Source: Candidatus Acetothermia bacterium
GTDB lineage: Bacteria > Bipolaricaulota > Bipolaricaulia > Bipolaricaulales > Bipolaricaulaceae
Direction: 5' to 3'
Length of the DNA: 7,788 bases
NCBI GenBank assembly: GCA_003551325.1
Contig: PUMK01000022.1
Coordinates: forward strand, 1-7,788
Under the pieces are notes generated by a model. The model saw nothing but the letters and a program-made list of their open reading frames with translations, was not told the DNA's origin and did no database searches. Positions 1 to 5,871 of the stretch are shown here, in pieces (position 1 is the stretch's first letter; every line of letters starts with the position of its first letter). Made by a program: the position numbers and the translations under genes.

Positions 1-191
1 GCAGAGCGGGAACTCACGATGTTCTGCAGTCGCATGAGCTGCAGATGTCGGGATACGGTAGGCACCTTGAGCCCAACGCGGCGCGCCAGTTCCTCAACAG
101 ACAGCTCAGTCTGCTGGGATAGCTGGTGTGCCATTTGGTTGCGTGACGTGGTGCTGAAGCACTTGAAGAATGCGGCGTGTTGATCTGTCAT
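1..191 (-). CDS. ArsR-family HTH transcriptional regulator (N-terminal part, cut by window edge)
   Basis: The first 63 residues of a minus-strand protein are visible, starting at an ATG preceded by a strong AAGGAGGAG site. Residues 32-60 form a winged helix-turn-helix typical of ArsR repressors: SVEELARRVGL, then the recognition helix VPTVSRHLQLMR and QNIV leading into the wing. ArsR proteins are small dimeric repressors that bind promoter dyads and let go on sensing a metal or other ligand. The visible part has one cysteine (residue 11) and no ELCVCDL-type alpha-3 metal site, so a classical arsenic/cadmium sensor of that kind is not supported; the ligand is unknown and any C-terminal sensing site lies outside the window. 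It diverges from the DUF192-like gene, and the dyad between them is a likely operator. Family assignment is firm; the target is inferred. Confidence 0.85.
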   Translation of the reverse strand, partial: MTDQHAAFFKCFSTTSRNQMAHQLSQQTELSVEELARRVGLKVPTVSRHLQLMRLQNIVSSRS

Positions 192-245
192 TTCTCCTCC
201 TTCGTCCAGAGCATCCTTGCACCGGTGCCGGCGTCATGACGCGAC

Positions 246-274
246 TTGACAGAGGGAACCAGGCCCTGTAGTAT
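246..274 (+). promoter_or_regulatory. Sigma70-type promoter for the DUF192-like gene
   Basis: A perfect TTGACA -35 box (246-251) is followed after 17 bases by TAGTAT (269-274), 4 of 6 matches to the -10 consensus. It lies about 57 bases ahead of the start at 331. Its -10 overlaps the -10 of the opposite promoter, and the 282-300 dyad sits across the expected transcription start. Confidence 0.6.
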
Positions 275-298
275 ATGTGCAACTTGCTCCTGGTGCAA
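270..298 (-). promoter_or_regulatory. Possible promoter for the arsR-family gene
   Basis: Read on the minus strand, TTGCAC (complement of 293-298) is followed after 17 bases by TATACT (complement of 270-275), 5 of 6 matches to the -10 consensus; the -35 is weak (3 of 6). Its -35 lies inside the 282-300 dyad, so a repressor bound there would block it, as expected for autoregulation. It gives a leader of roughly 70 bases. Confidence 0.4.
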
Positions 299-300
299 GT
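282..300. promoter_or_regulatory. Candidate repressor operator (dyad)
   Basis: The perfect inverted repeat ACTTGC-N7-GCAAGT covers the likely start of the plus-strand transcript and the -35 of the minus-strand promoter. Its position between an ArsR-family gene and the divergent operon makes it the best operator candidate. That the repressor is the adjacent ArsR protein is inferred. Confidence 0.45.
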
Positions 301-330
301 GTGCAGTGGAGCAAGACACAGGAGGAGCCA

Positions 331-885
331 ATGTCTTCAATGGGTGGCAAGAACCCCGGTCGGAGCAACATCGTCAAGCTGGTGGTCATCGCTCTGTTGA
401 CAGCGGGAGTGACGTTCTTGGTGGGGCTGTACTTCATCGCCCCGTACTTCCAGCGGGGTGCGGAGACATACATACCTGCAGCGCTGGCTGAGATGCCTGC
501 CGCGTTGGTCACGATCACCAACCCTGACGACACGTCCGCGATGCTTTTGATCCGCGTTGCGGATACGGCAGATGCGCGCACCTGGGGGCTACGGCAGGTG
601 GGTCCTGCCGCCCTAGCCACCATGGTGTTGCTGTACGACCACACGCGTGAGCGCACCACCGCGAACACAACCTACACGATGACCGGATTGCGCGCTCCGC
701 TGGAGCTGGCGGTCATCCAGGTCGATGGGACGGTGTCTTCCCTGCAGCGGGTGGCCCAGGACGCGACGTCCGCTGAAGTGGCTGGCCGGCACCGGTGGGT
801 GCTGGCGGCTCGCGAAGGGCTGTTGGCGAGTATGGGCCTCGTCATCGGATCGCAGCTCCATGTCGATCAAATCCAGCGACTGTGA
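331..885 (+). CDS. Membrane-anchored DUF192-like protein
   Basis: The start at 331 is chosen because GGAGGAG lies just upstream; it gives 184 residues. Residues 14-38 are one hydrophobic segment, so the protein is probably anchored with most of it outside the cytoplasm. Residues about 70-178 resemble the DUF192 fold: a strand with VADTADARTWGL (family pattern VADTxxERxxGL), a hydrophobic strand at MVLLYD, then YTMTGLRAPLELAVIQVDG, matching the family's F/Y-M-x-N-T-x-x-PLD-x-x-F-x-D-x-G, and the closing WVLAAREGLLASMGLVIGSQL. Here the usual N-T after the methionine is changed to T-G-L. DUF192 proteins are small beta proteins of unknown biochemical role, often exported. It is first in a run with the next two genes and is transcribed from the ArsR-facing promoter. 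Confidence 0.7.
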   Translation: MSSMGGKNPGRSNIVKLVVIALLTAGVTFLVGLYFIAPYFQRGAETYIPAALAEMPAALVTITNPDDTSAMLLIRVADTADARTWGLRQVGPAALATMVLLYDHTRERTTANTTYTMTGLRAPLELAVIQVDGTVSSLQRVAQDATSAEVAGRHRWVLAAREGLLASMGLVIGSQLHVDQIQRL

Positions 886-916
886 ACAGACCTGGGGAGG
901 ATCGGAAAGAGGAATT

Positions 917-1133
917 GTGAAACTGCTCGGCATGGTTCTGATCGTCTTCGGTGTCATCGCGCTTGTGGTACCAAGGGATCGCGTCTGTTGTTCCCCAGGA
1001 CAGGGTTGATCTTGGCATCTTCAAGATCACGATCTCTGAGGCGCGCTCAATTCCCCTGCCGCCGATCGTCGGAGGACTTGCGCTGGTCGGCGGCATGGTG
1101 CCCATCGGGTTCAGTCGCAGGGGACGCGAGTAG
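917..1133 (+). pseudogene. Small two-helix membrane protein (DUF3185-like), split by a one-base frameshift
   Basis: The reading frame starts at GTG 917, with AAAGAGGA just upstream, and encodes MKLLGMVLIVFGVIALV before running out of frame to a TGA at about 1007-1009. If one G of the GG at 967-968 is skipped, the protein continues YQGIASVV..VDLGIFKITI..IPLPPIVGGLALVGGMVPIGF to the TAG at 1131-1133, about 71 residues in all. The joined sequence fits a common small inner-membrane family: a first helix ending ALVYQGI, a short stretch with VDLG, then PLPPIVGG leading into a second helix. That fit on both sides of the break is why a frameshift is called rather than two genes. It may be a sequencing error, a real mutation, or less likely programmed +1 frameshifting; there is no obvious slippery-stop signal at the break. 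It starts 31 bases after the DUF192-like gene. Confidence 0.7.
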
Positions 1134-1208
1134 GGCTACAGAGTGATGGGAATTGTTAAGAGCACGGAGTGCACGGGCAACGTAAGGGTGGGTATTGAGG
1201 AGGCAGGT

Positions 1209-2327
1209 ATGCGTGGAAGACTGACGTTGGTCGTTGGAGCTGTGCTCATGGTCGTGGCTGGATCCGGATTCACGTCGGCGCAGGGGGGAAATCTCTCTCT
1301 CTGCGACTACGTCTCTCCGGAGACAGCACTTTCGCACATGCGGCTCTCGTTCTCGTATCGATACTTCGAGGGCGCATTCGGTACGGACTCCGACGTCAAC
1401 GCGGGCAAGCTGAGACTCGACTACGGAGATCTGCGCGACACAGAAGCCTTGGGCTACACGCTGTCGGCATACGGCGAGCTGGCGACTCAGAACATGAGCC
1501 TGGCCAGCGGGGCAGTGGATGTGCAAGGCACAATGCGCTTCTACCTGCCCGGGGAGAATCCTGTCTTCGCGTTCGGCGGTGCCGAGTTCCACATGGAGAC
1601 CGGCGACGCGGGGCCAGGGCTGTACGTGAACACAGGCCTGGGATATGGGCGCTTCTCGGACGTGACACCGCTAGCCAGGGCGATGCGGATCCAGAACATG
1701 CTCATCAGCCGCGGGGCGCTGACGTCGCCGCTCGAGGGATCGGTCCTCATGGCGATGGCCGAGGAGATCGGCCGTAGGGCTGAGTACGAGACCGTCGCTG
1801 AACTGGTTGATGTTCTGGTGTCAGCTGTTCAGGACGCAGCTGGTGTTCTCCTGGATCCACGTTCCGTGCTGGCTGTTGAGGATGAAGTCCTCGTTTCTGG
1901 GGCGAGACGGTATTGCGGTTGGGCGGCGCAGCTTGGCATCGGCTACGAAGTAATCACCCCGCCCGATGAGCCGCGGGACTTCCTGGTGACCGGTGCCTTC
2001 GACATGGCTCTGGCTCCTGAGGAGGCATCACAGATTCTGCTACGTGCAAGGGTCAGCGGGCCGATCGACATCTTCAACACGCATAGGCTAGCAGTATCGG
2101 CATCGTACGAGAACGTGCTGGGACCTGTGAGCTTGTTCAACGCACGGCTAAGTGCAACCCGCATACGGGTCGCAGGCGCGGAGCCACGCAATGCTGTGTC
2201 CGGCTCCTTTGAGTGGTCGGTCTCGTTTGGCATGACCGCGCTGGCCCTGCAGGTGACCCTGGCCTACCCAGCGGGCGCAGTCCGCTTGTCGAAGGACATC
2301 AGTGTCTCGGTGGTGATGTCGCTGTAG
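1209..2327 (+). CDS. Secreted beta-strand-rich protein, probably outer-membrane-like; function unknown
   Basis: The ATG at 1209 is preceded by GAGGAGG at 1197-1203 and yields 372 residues with a clean signal peptide: MRGR, hydrophobic core to residue 21, cleavage likely after TSA (residue 24). An upstream in-frame ATG at 1143 would bury this signal and lacks a good site. The mature protein has many alternating polar/hydrophobic strands with aromatic residues (LRLSFSYRYFEGAF, GYTLSAYGEL, VQGTMRFYLP, VFAFGGAEFHME, GLYVNTGLGYGRF), then a mostly helical stretch at about residues 155-235 (MLISRGAL...VAELVDVLVSAVQDAA), then further strands to the C-terminal KDISVSVVMSL. Two cysteines (SLCDY, RRYCGW) could form a disulfide. 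This pattern suggests a small beta barrel or periplasmic beta protein in a diderm, but I recognise no named family. It lies 75 bases after the frameshifted gene and may share its transcript. Confidence 0.75.
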   Translation: MRGRLTLVVGAVLMVVAGSGFTSAQGGNLSLCDYVSPETALSHMRLSFSYRYFEGAFGTDSDVNAGKLRLDYGDLRDTEALGYTLSAYGELATQNMSLASGAVDVQGTMRFYLPGENPVFAFGGAEFHMETGDAGPGLYVNTGLGYGRFSDVTPLARAMRIQNMLISRGALTSPLEGSVLMAMAEEIGRRAEYETVAELVDVLVSAVQDAAGVLLDPRSVLAVEDEVLVSGARRYCGWAAQLGIGYEVITPPDEPRDFLVTGAFDMALAPEEASQILLRARVSGPIDIFNTHRLAVSASYENVLGPVSLFNARLSATRIRVAGAEPRNAVSGSFEWSVSFGMTALALQVTLAYPAGAVRLSKDISVSVVMSL

Positions 2328-2433
2328 CCGTCCGCTGTTGCTTGCTTGCATTGGGGGCAGTCGGGGGTAAGGCTACCGGCGAACGTTGACCCCTTCGAAG
2401 CTCGGAGGAGAGCGGTGCGCAAGGAGGAAACAG

Positions 2434-2595
2434 ATGAGTGTGTTGTGGACATTGGTGCTGGCGGGGATGGCCTCAGTGGCCATCTGGTTGTTGTTCGACA
2501 AGGCGACGCATGCGGAGACGGTGCCAGCCAAGAGCCAGCGGAAGCGGGGCCGCCGCACGGCGGATCCCGGCGATCAACAGGAGGAAAGCAGATGA
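2434..2595 (+). CDS. Small single-pass membrane protein upstream of floA
   Basis: A 53-residue protein starting at ATG 2434 behind the perfect site AAGGAGGAAA (2421-2430). Residues 3-21 ([18 protein letters not shown]) are a membrane helix; the rest is a polar tail with a strongly basic patch SQRKRGRRT, predicting a cytoplasmic C-terminus. Its last codons contain the ribosome binding site of floA (AGGAGGAAAG), and its TGA overlaps the floA ATG as ATGA, so translation of the two is probably coupled. No family is recognised. In Bacillus-type operons NfeD often precedes floA; this protein is too short to be NfeD but takes that place, so a flotillin partner role is a reasonable inference only. 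Confidence 0.75.
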   Translation: MSVLWTLVLAGMASVAIWLLFDKATHAETVPAKSQRKRGRRTADPGDQQEESR

Positions 2596-3599
2596 ACGTG
2601 ATGGTGTTCGTAGCGGCGGGTATTGCCTTACTTGTTGTTTGGCTGTTCTTCTACTTTGTTCCTTTGGGACTGTGGATCTCGGCGCTTGCTGCTGGGGTGC
2701 CCGTGGGGCCGGGCACGCTCATCGGGATGCGCTTGAGGAAGGTAAGTCCCCACAAGGTGATCGGCCCGATGATCGCCGCGTGGAAGGCAGGAGTCAAGCC
2801 ATCCGTAGGCAACCTGGAAGCCCACTACCTGGCGGGCGGCAGCGTCGACCGCGTGGTGCGGGCCCTGATCTCCGCGGACAAGGCGAATATCGCGCTCGAC
2901 TTCCAGAAGGCGGCAGCGATTGACCTGGCGGGCCGTGACGTGTTCGACGCGGTGGCGATGTCGGTCAACCCCCGGGTGATCGAGACGCCGCGCATCGGCG
3001 CGGTGGCCAAGGACGGGATCCAGCTGTTTGCTCTGGCGCGCGTGACGGTGCGGGCGAACATCGAGCGCTTGGTCGGCGGCGCCACCGAGGAGACGGTCAT
3101 CGCCCGCGTGGGTGAGGGCATCGTTTCCGCGATCGGCTCGGCGGCCAACCACAAGGAAGTGCTCCAGAACCCCGACTCGATCTCAAAGCGTGTACTGGAC
3201 CGTGGTTTGGATGCGGGTACGGCGTTCGAGATCTTGTCGATCGACATCGCCGACATCGACGTGGGGAGGAACATCGGGGCGCAGCTGCAGACCGACCAAG
3301 CAGACGCTGACCTGCAGGTGGCCCGGGCCAAGGCCGAGGAACGCCGGGCGATGGCCGTGGCCCAGGAGCAGGAGATGAACGCGCTGGTCCAGGAGCGACG
3401 CGCGGCGGTGGTCGAAGCCGAGGCCGAGGTGCCGCGGGCGATTGCGGAGGCGTTCCGCAACGGCCAGCTGGGCATCATGGACTACTACCGGATGAAGAAC
3501 ATCCAGGCGGACACGCAGATGCGTGAGGGAATCGTCAAGGAGAAGCCGCGGCTTGAGCAGGATAACGCGGGCCGCGAACCCCGCAAGGGAGAGAGTTGA
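2592..3599 (+). CDS. floA: Flotillin-like protein FloA
   Basis: A full-length (335 residues) bacterial flotillin; Bacillus FloA is about the same length. Residues 4-34 are the hydrophobic membrane-embedded hairpin ([18 protein letters not shown], then [12 protein letters not shown]). The family's conserved [15 protein letters not shown] and KAGV stretch follows at 47-68. The SPFH/PHB core spans about 100-235, with [47 protein letters not shown] and [23 protein letters not shown] charged Glu/Ala coiled region (238-285) and the closing [29 protein letters not shown] follow. FloA forms membrane oligomers that organise fluid microdomains and signalling complexes. The start at 2592 is favoured over a longer frame beginning near 2346 because that one would overlap the well-supported small gene upstream and put the membrane segment inside. 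It overlaps its neighbours on both sides. Confidence 0.96.
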   Translation: MNVMVFVAAGIALLVVWLFFYFVPLGLWISALAAGVPVGPGTLIGMRLRKVSPHKVIGPMIAAWKAGVKPSVGNLEAHYLAGGSVDRVVRALISADKANIALDFQKAAAIDLAGRDVFDAVAMSVNPRVIETPRIGAVAKDGIQLFALARVTVRANIERLVGGATEETVIARVGEGIVSAIGSAANHKEVLQNPDSISKRVLDRGLDAGTAFEILSIDIADIDVGRNIGAQLQTDQADADLQVARAKAEERRAMAVAQEQEMNALVQERRAAVVEAEAEVPRAIAEAFRNGQLGIMDYYRMKNIQADTQMREGIVKEKPRLEQDNAGREPRKGES

Positions 3600-3742
3600 T
3601 GGCCACCAGCAAGAGCGTGGTCGCCCTTATTCGCGAGCTCGTCACGGAGAAGCCCCAGGCGGCGATTGTGCTGGCGGAAGTCCTGGGGCCACCTGTCGGC
3701 TCGGGAACAGCTCCCCCCAGGCTCTGGGGCGACGGACAATGA
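3599..3742 (+). CDS. Small protein translationally coupled to floA
   Basis: The ATG at 3599 overlaps the floA stop (TGATG) with GGGAGAGAG immediately upstream. It encodes 47 residues: a hydrophilic/amphipathic helix [20 protein letters not shown], then AAIVLAEVLGPPVG and a Pro/Gly-rich tail ending GDGQ. There is no signal or clear membrane helix, although AAIVLAEVLG is hydrophobic. No family is recognised. The close coupling to floA and a codon pattern like that of floA argue that it is real; the tail may have been altered, as the sequence after LGPPVG looks less protein-like. Confidence 0.55.
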   Translation: MATSKSVVALIRELVTEKPQAAIVLAEVLGPPVGSGTAPPRLWGDGQ

Positions 3743-4169
3743 GGCAAGAGGGGGGGGCCCCCCTCGTCACGATCTTGTCCGGCCCCTTTCAGGGGCTGGG
3801 AAGGGCCCTGTGCGTGAGCACATCGCCCCACGACTGGAGGATGTCCCGTGCTGATCTCGCGAGCGTGCCATCGGAACGGACCGAGTTGTCGAGGTCGCGT
3901 TGCGCATGGCAACTCAAGGTTCCCTAGGGGGGGCGATGCTCCCCGACTAGAGGGGTGTAGCCTGCATGGTCCAGAGGCATTTGATGACTCCGTCGCCGCG
4001 AGACGCTGCGGAGCCCGGATAGCCCATGGGCGGCGAGATCTAATCGTACCGAGCGTGCAACTGGACCAGTATCCACGGATCGCTTCCCAGAGGAGCGATT
4101 CTCACAGTTAGCTCCATCCGGAGTCGGCTCTGGAGCGATGTGGCACGAGTGTACTGAGGAAGGCCAAAG
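3743..4169. other. Gap between the floA operon and the Cys-rich gene: hairpins and one protein-like remnant
   Basis: There is no convincing intact gene here. Besides the GC-rich hairpins at its start, plus-strand 3810-3950 reads protein-like. A GTG at 3810 gives MREHIAPRLEDVPC, then TGA. The same frame resumes as SRERAIGTDRVVEVALRMA and TQGSLGGAMLPD to a TAG at 3948. A neighbouring frame across the TGA reads ADLASVPSER, so two compensating shifts could restore one frame. Further right, ATCGCTTCC (4079-4087) pairs with GGAGCGAT (4092-4099) around a CAGA loop with one bulged base. No clear promoter for the next gene was found. Confidence 0.35.
3748..3796. terminator. Two GC-rich hairpins after the floA operon (possible transcription end)
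   Basis: Just after the last small gene, GAGGGGGG (3748-3755) faces CCCCCCTC (3758-3765) across two bases, then GCCCC-TTTCA-GGGGC makes a second hairpin (3782-3796). Neither is followed by a run of T, so this is not a classical intrinsic terminator. The position suggests transcript end or 3' protection. Confidence 0.3.
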
Positions 4170-4664
4170 ATGGACGAGCAGCGGAAACAAGTGTGTGACA
4201 ACTGCGCATGGTGGGCGAGCGAAGAGGGCCGCGAGCACGGCCAGTGCAGACGCGTGGCCCCACGGAGCGTCGCGGAAGGCGGCTGCGGCTGGCCCAAGAC
4301 GCACAGAAGCTCGTGGTGCGGTGACTGGATGCTCAGACTGGAGGAGCCAGGGATGCTCTGCGACGAAGCGGCAGCGGCAGTCCTCAGCGAGGCCCGGCAC
4401 TCCCCTGAGTACATGAGGGCCGTCGAGGAGTCTAAGGCCGCGCTCATGTCGGCCATGGATCGTCTGCGCACGAGCAGCGGAGCTGTTGACTTTCCGCTTG
4501 AGGAAGCTGAGGCCCTGTCCTGGGTGTGGCGAGCCCTGGAGACTGCCGCACTGCGCATCGGGGAAGAACGTGGTGTCTCCCTGGCCAGGGCGTATGCCGA
4601 ACAGAGGAGGCAATGGGAGGGGGAGCAGTTGTGCAAAGAGAAACGCGCGCAACAAGAAGATTAG
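4170..4664 (+). CDS. Protein with N-terminal cysteine-rich CxxC/WCGDW module and helical tail
   Basis: 164 residues from ATG 4170, with GAGGAAGG six bases upstream. Residues 8-53 form a compact four-cysteine module: C9-D-N-C12-A-W-W, then G-Q-C26-R-R-V-A-P, G-W-P, and W49-C50-G-D-W53, plus an extra C39. This is the layout of small C-x2-C...GxCRRxxP...WP...WCGE/DW proteins found widely in bacteria and phages; the cysteines are suited to bind zinc or an iron-sulfur cluster, and the function is unknown. Residues about 62-164 are predicted helical and charged (EAAAAVLSEARHSPEYMRAVEES, LEEAEALSWVWRALETAALRIGEE, ARAYAEQRRQWEGEQL), probably for oligomerisation or partner binding. It stands alone between non-coding stretches. 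An antisense open frame over it lacks any family signal and is rejected. Confidence 0.75.
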   Translation: MDEQRKQVCDNCAWWASEEGREHGQCRRVAPRSVAEGGCGWPKTHRSSWCGDWMLRLEEPGMLCDEAAAAVLSEARHSPEYMRAVEESKAALMSAMDRLRTSSGAVDFPLEEAEALSWVWRALETAALRIGEERGVSLARAYAEQRRQWEGEQLCKEKRAQQED

Positions 4665-5065
4665 GTGACCGGCCCAGCGGCATGGCTCGCGCCCCGGACC
4701 GTACAGCCTCCCGTTAGCACACAAACTGCTGTGCGGAGTCTCTTACGCCCACTTTCACTGCTCAACAAGCACCTGCCTTCGTTCAGCGTGTAGAAGACCT
4801 CCCCCCAAAGGAGCATACACCCTGCACTCTGTCTATCCTGGGCAGGCTTCGAGCGGGGTTCGAAAGTTATCCAGTAGGGCGTACAGCTCCGCAAACACCC
4901 TTCTAATCAAGAATACAGCACATGGGGGCTTAGAGGATTCGAACCACGGCACTGGCGGGAATAGCCCGCGCCGTTGAAACCGACTCAAACAGGCTCTGAG
5001 GGTTTTCCGGATGATCATCGATCGCCAGGTGCTAATCCCGGGCCACGGGATGGGTTCAGCCCCAT
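4665..5065. other. Gene-poor stretch with a strong hairpin and minus-strand open frame
   Basis: No confident gene is present. On the minus strand one frame runs without a stop from about 5174 down to a TAG at 4833. It includes VFAELYALLDNFRTPLEACPG, which looks protein-like, but there is no ribosome binding site or recognisable family. The tRNA-like end and hairpin at 4924-4974 lie within it. GATGATCATC (5010-5019) and CGATCG (5019-5024) are short palindromes, and GATGGG/CCCATC near 5049-5064 forms a further small hairpin. Confidence 0.3.
4924..4974 (-). other. tRNA-3'-end-like sequence beside a strong hairpin; possible attachment-site remnant
   Basis: On the minus strand, GGTTCGAATCC (T-loop TTCGAAT at 4943-4937) is followed by TCTAAGCCCCCA, the look of the end of a tRNA gene. 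However, the T-stem (CGTGG against CCTCT) is mispaired, no matching GGGGGCTT acceptor strand lies 70-95 bases upstream, and an ordinary tRNA cannot be folded. Directly before it is a perfect two-part hairpin: ACGGC (4946-4950) with GCCGT (4970-4974), and GCGGG (4955-4959) with CCCGC (4965-4969), loop AATAG. A tRNA fragment left by an integration event is possible, as is chance. Confidence 0.25.
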
Positions 5066-5338
5066 CTATCCCGACGTCAAGCTCTCTCTGAAGGTAATCC
5101 TTGCTCGCCGTCCGAGGTCTCTCTCGTCGCGGATGACAGCTCTCAACGACTGCCTCTTCCAGGGAGCGGAGCGCTCACTGGCTGAGGCTCTTGCTTCCCA
5201 ATCAGGCCAGATCTTCTGGTAGATGGAGTCACCAAGGATTCTCGGAAAGGACTCGAAGATGGGGACGAAGGCCTGGAGCACCAGTTCCACAAGCGCCGGC
5301 ACATCCTTGTTGCATAGAGGACGGAGCTTCACATTCAC
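5066..5338 (-). pseudogene. Truncated GNAT-family N-acetyltransferase
   Basis: The GTG start at 5338 is chosen because AAGGAGGT (complement of 5344-5351) lies five bases upstream. The first 50 residues match the beginning of a GNAT enzyme group: MNVKLRPLCNKDVPALVELV, then QAFVPIFESFPRILGD and IYQKIWPDWEA. GNAT enzymes move an acetyl group from acetyl-CoA to amines or protein N-termini. After residue 50 family resemblance fades, and the frame stops at residue 90. The acetyl-CoA-binding motif (Q/R-x-x-G-x-G/A) and the rest of the roughly 150-residue fold are absent, so the product cannot be an active enzyme. A second in-frame start at ATG 5416, also with AAGGAGGT, would add 26 residues not typical of the family. 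It is probably a relic; the C-terminal half may have been lost by frameshift and deletion. Confidence 0.55.
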
Positions 5339-5871
5339 CGGGTACCTCCTTGGACGCGGGATGTCAGTTGAGATCCCCCCTGCGATCCGCGCCTCCTGCC
5401 GGTCGAACTCCTCCATGGAGAACCTCCTTGGCTGCTGCCGGAGGTCATCCTACACGACGGTGACGGCGTGGGGAACTGCAGCTTGGAGCTGACTTGGCTC
5501 CGTGCGCCGGTCTTCCCTCCACGAGAGTTGGTTTCCTCGGGGCACATTAGCCGCCGCGTGGTGAGAAGGGGTGCTCAACAGCGAAGCAGCCGAGCGGGCA
5601 GTCGACTACATGCGCCGATTAGGCCGCGCCGCCTCTCAGTTCTCTACGACCAGATCGAATGACGTTCTCGGTCGCACCTCGGATAAGTAGTACCACATTA
5701 CCACGATCGAATGCTGTGCCAAGCTCTGGACGAAGGTGATCTCCGCGAAGGTGCCTGTCCACTCGTCCCACCATGAGATGGCTTACCGTTCTCCCGGGAG
5801 ATCCCGGAAGGGGGGGCACGCATAACTCTACAGCAGACCGCAGCTTTGCTGGTCCTCAGCTATGAGCATAG
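5339..5871. other. Gene-poor stretch with protein-like islands
   Basis: No intact gene is supported. A minus-strand stop-to-stop frame ending at TGA 5638-5636 reads ISWWDEWTGTFAEITFVQSL followed by AQHSIVVMWYYLSEVRPRTS and FDLVVEN; it is protein-like but lacks a start and is preceded by TAA. On the plus strand, near 5573-5690, LNSEAAERAVDYMRRLGRAA follows a poorly spaced GTG and runs to a TAG after about 39 codons. Both may be pieces of decayed genes. Base composition is more mixed and less GC-rich than in the left half. Confidence 0.3.

Noticed and set aside
1143..1208. Upstream in-frame ATG for the secreted protein
   Set aside because: It lacks a strong ribosome binding site and would bury the signal peptide; ATG 1209 has GAGGAGG at the right spacing.
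2346..2591. Longer floA start adding 82 residues
   Set aside because: The extension overlaps the 53-residue gene in another frame, would put the membrane hairpin inside the protein, and does not match the length of known FloA proteins.
3842..3868. Selenocysteine at the in-frame TGA after Cys in the 3810-3950 frame
   Set aside because: The C-then-TGA context is not a usual selenoprotein motif, no downstream SECIS-like hairpin was evident, and frameshift decay is simpler.
3924..4724. 266-codon open frame on the minus strand over the Cys-rich gene
   Set aside because: It is antisense to a better supported gene, has no family signal or good ribosome binding site, and its composition (Pro/Leu/Arg/His rich) is typical of a shadow frame in GC-rich DNA.
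4924..5020. Complete tRNA, tRNA-Sec or tmRNA
   Set aside because: The T-stem is mispaired, there is no acceptor partner at the right distance, and no consistent cloverleaf or tmRNA tag frame could be built by eye.
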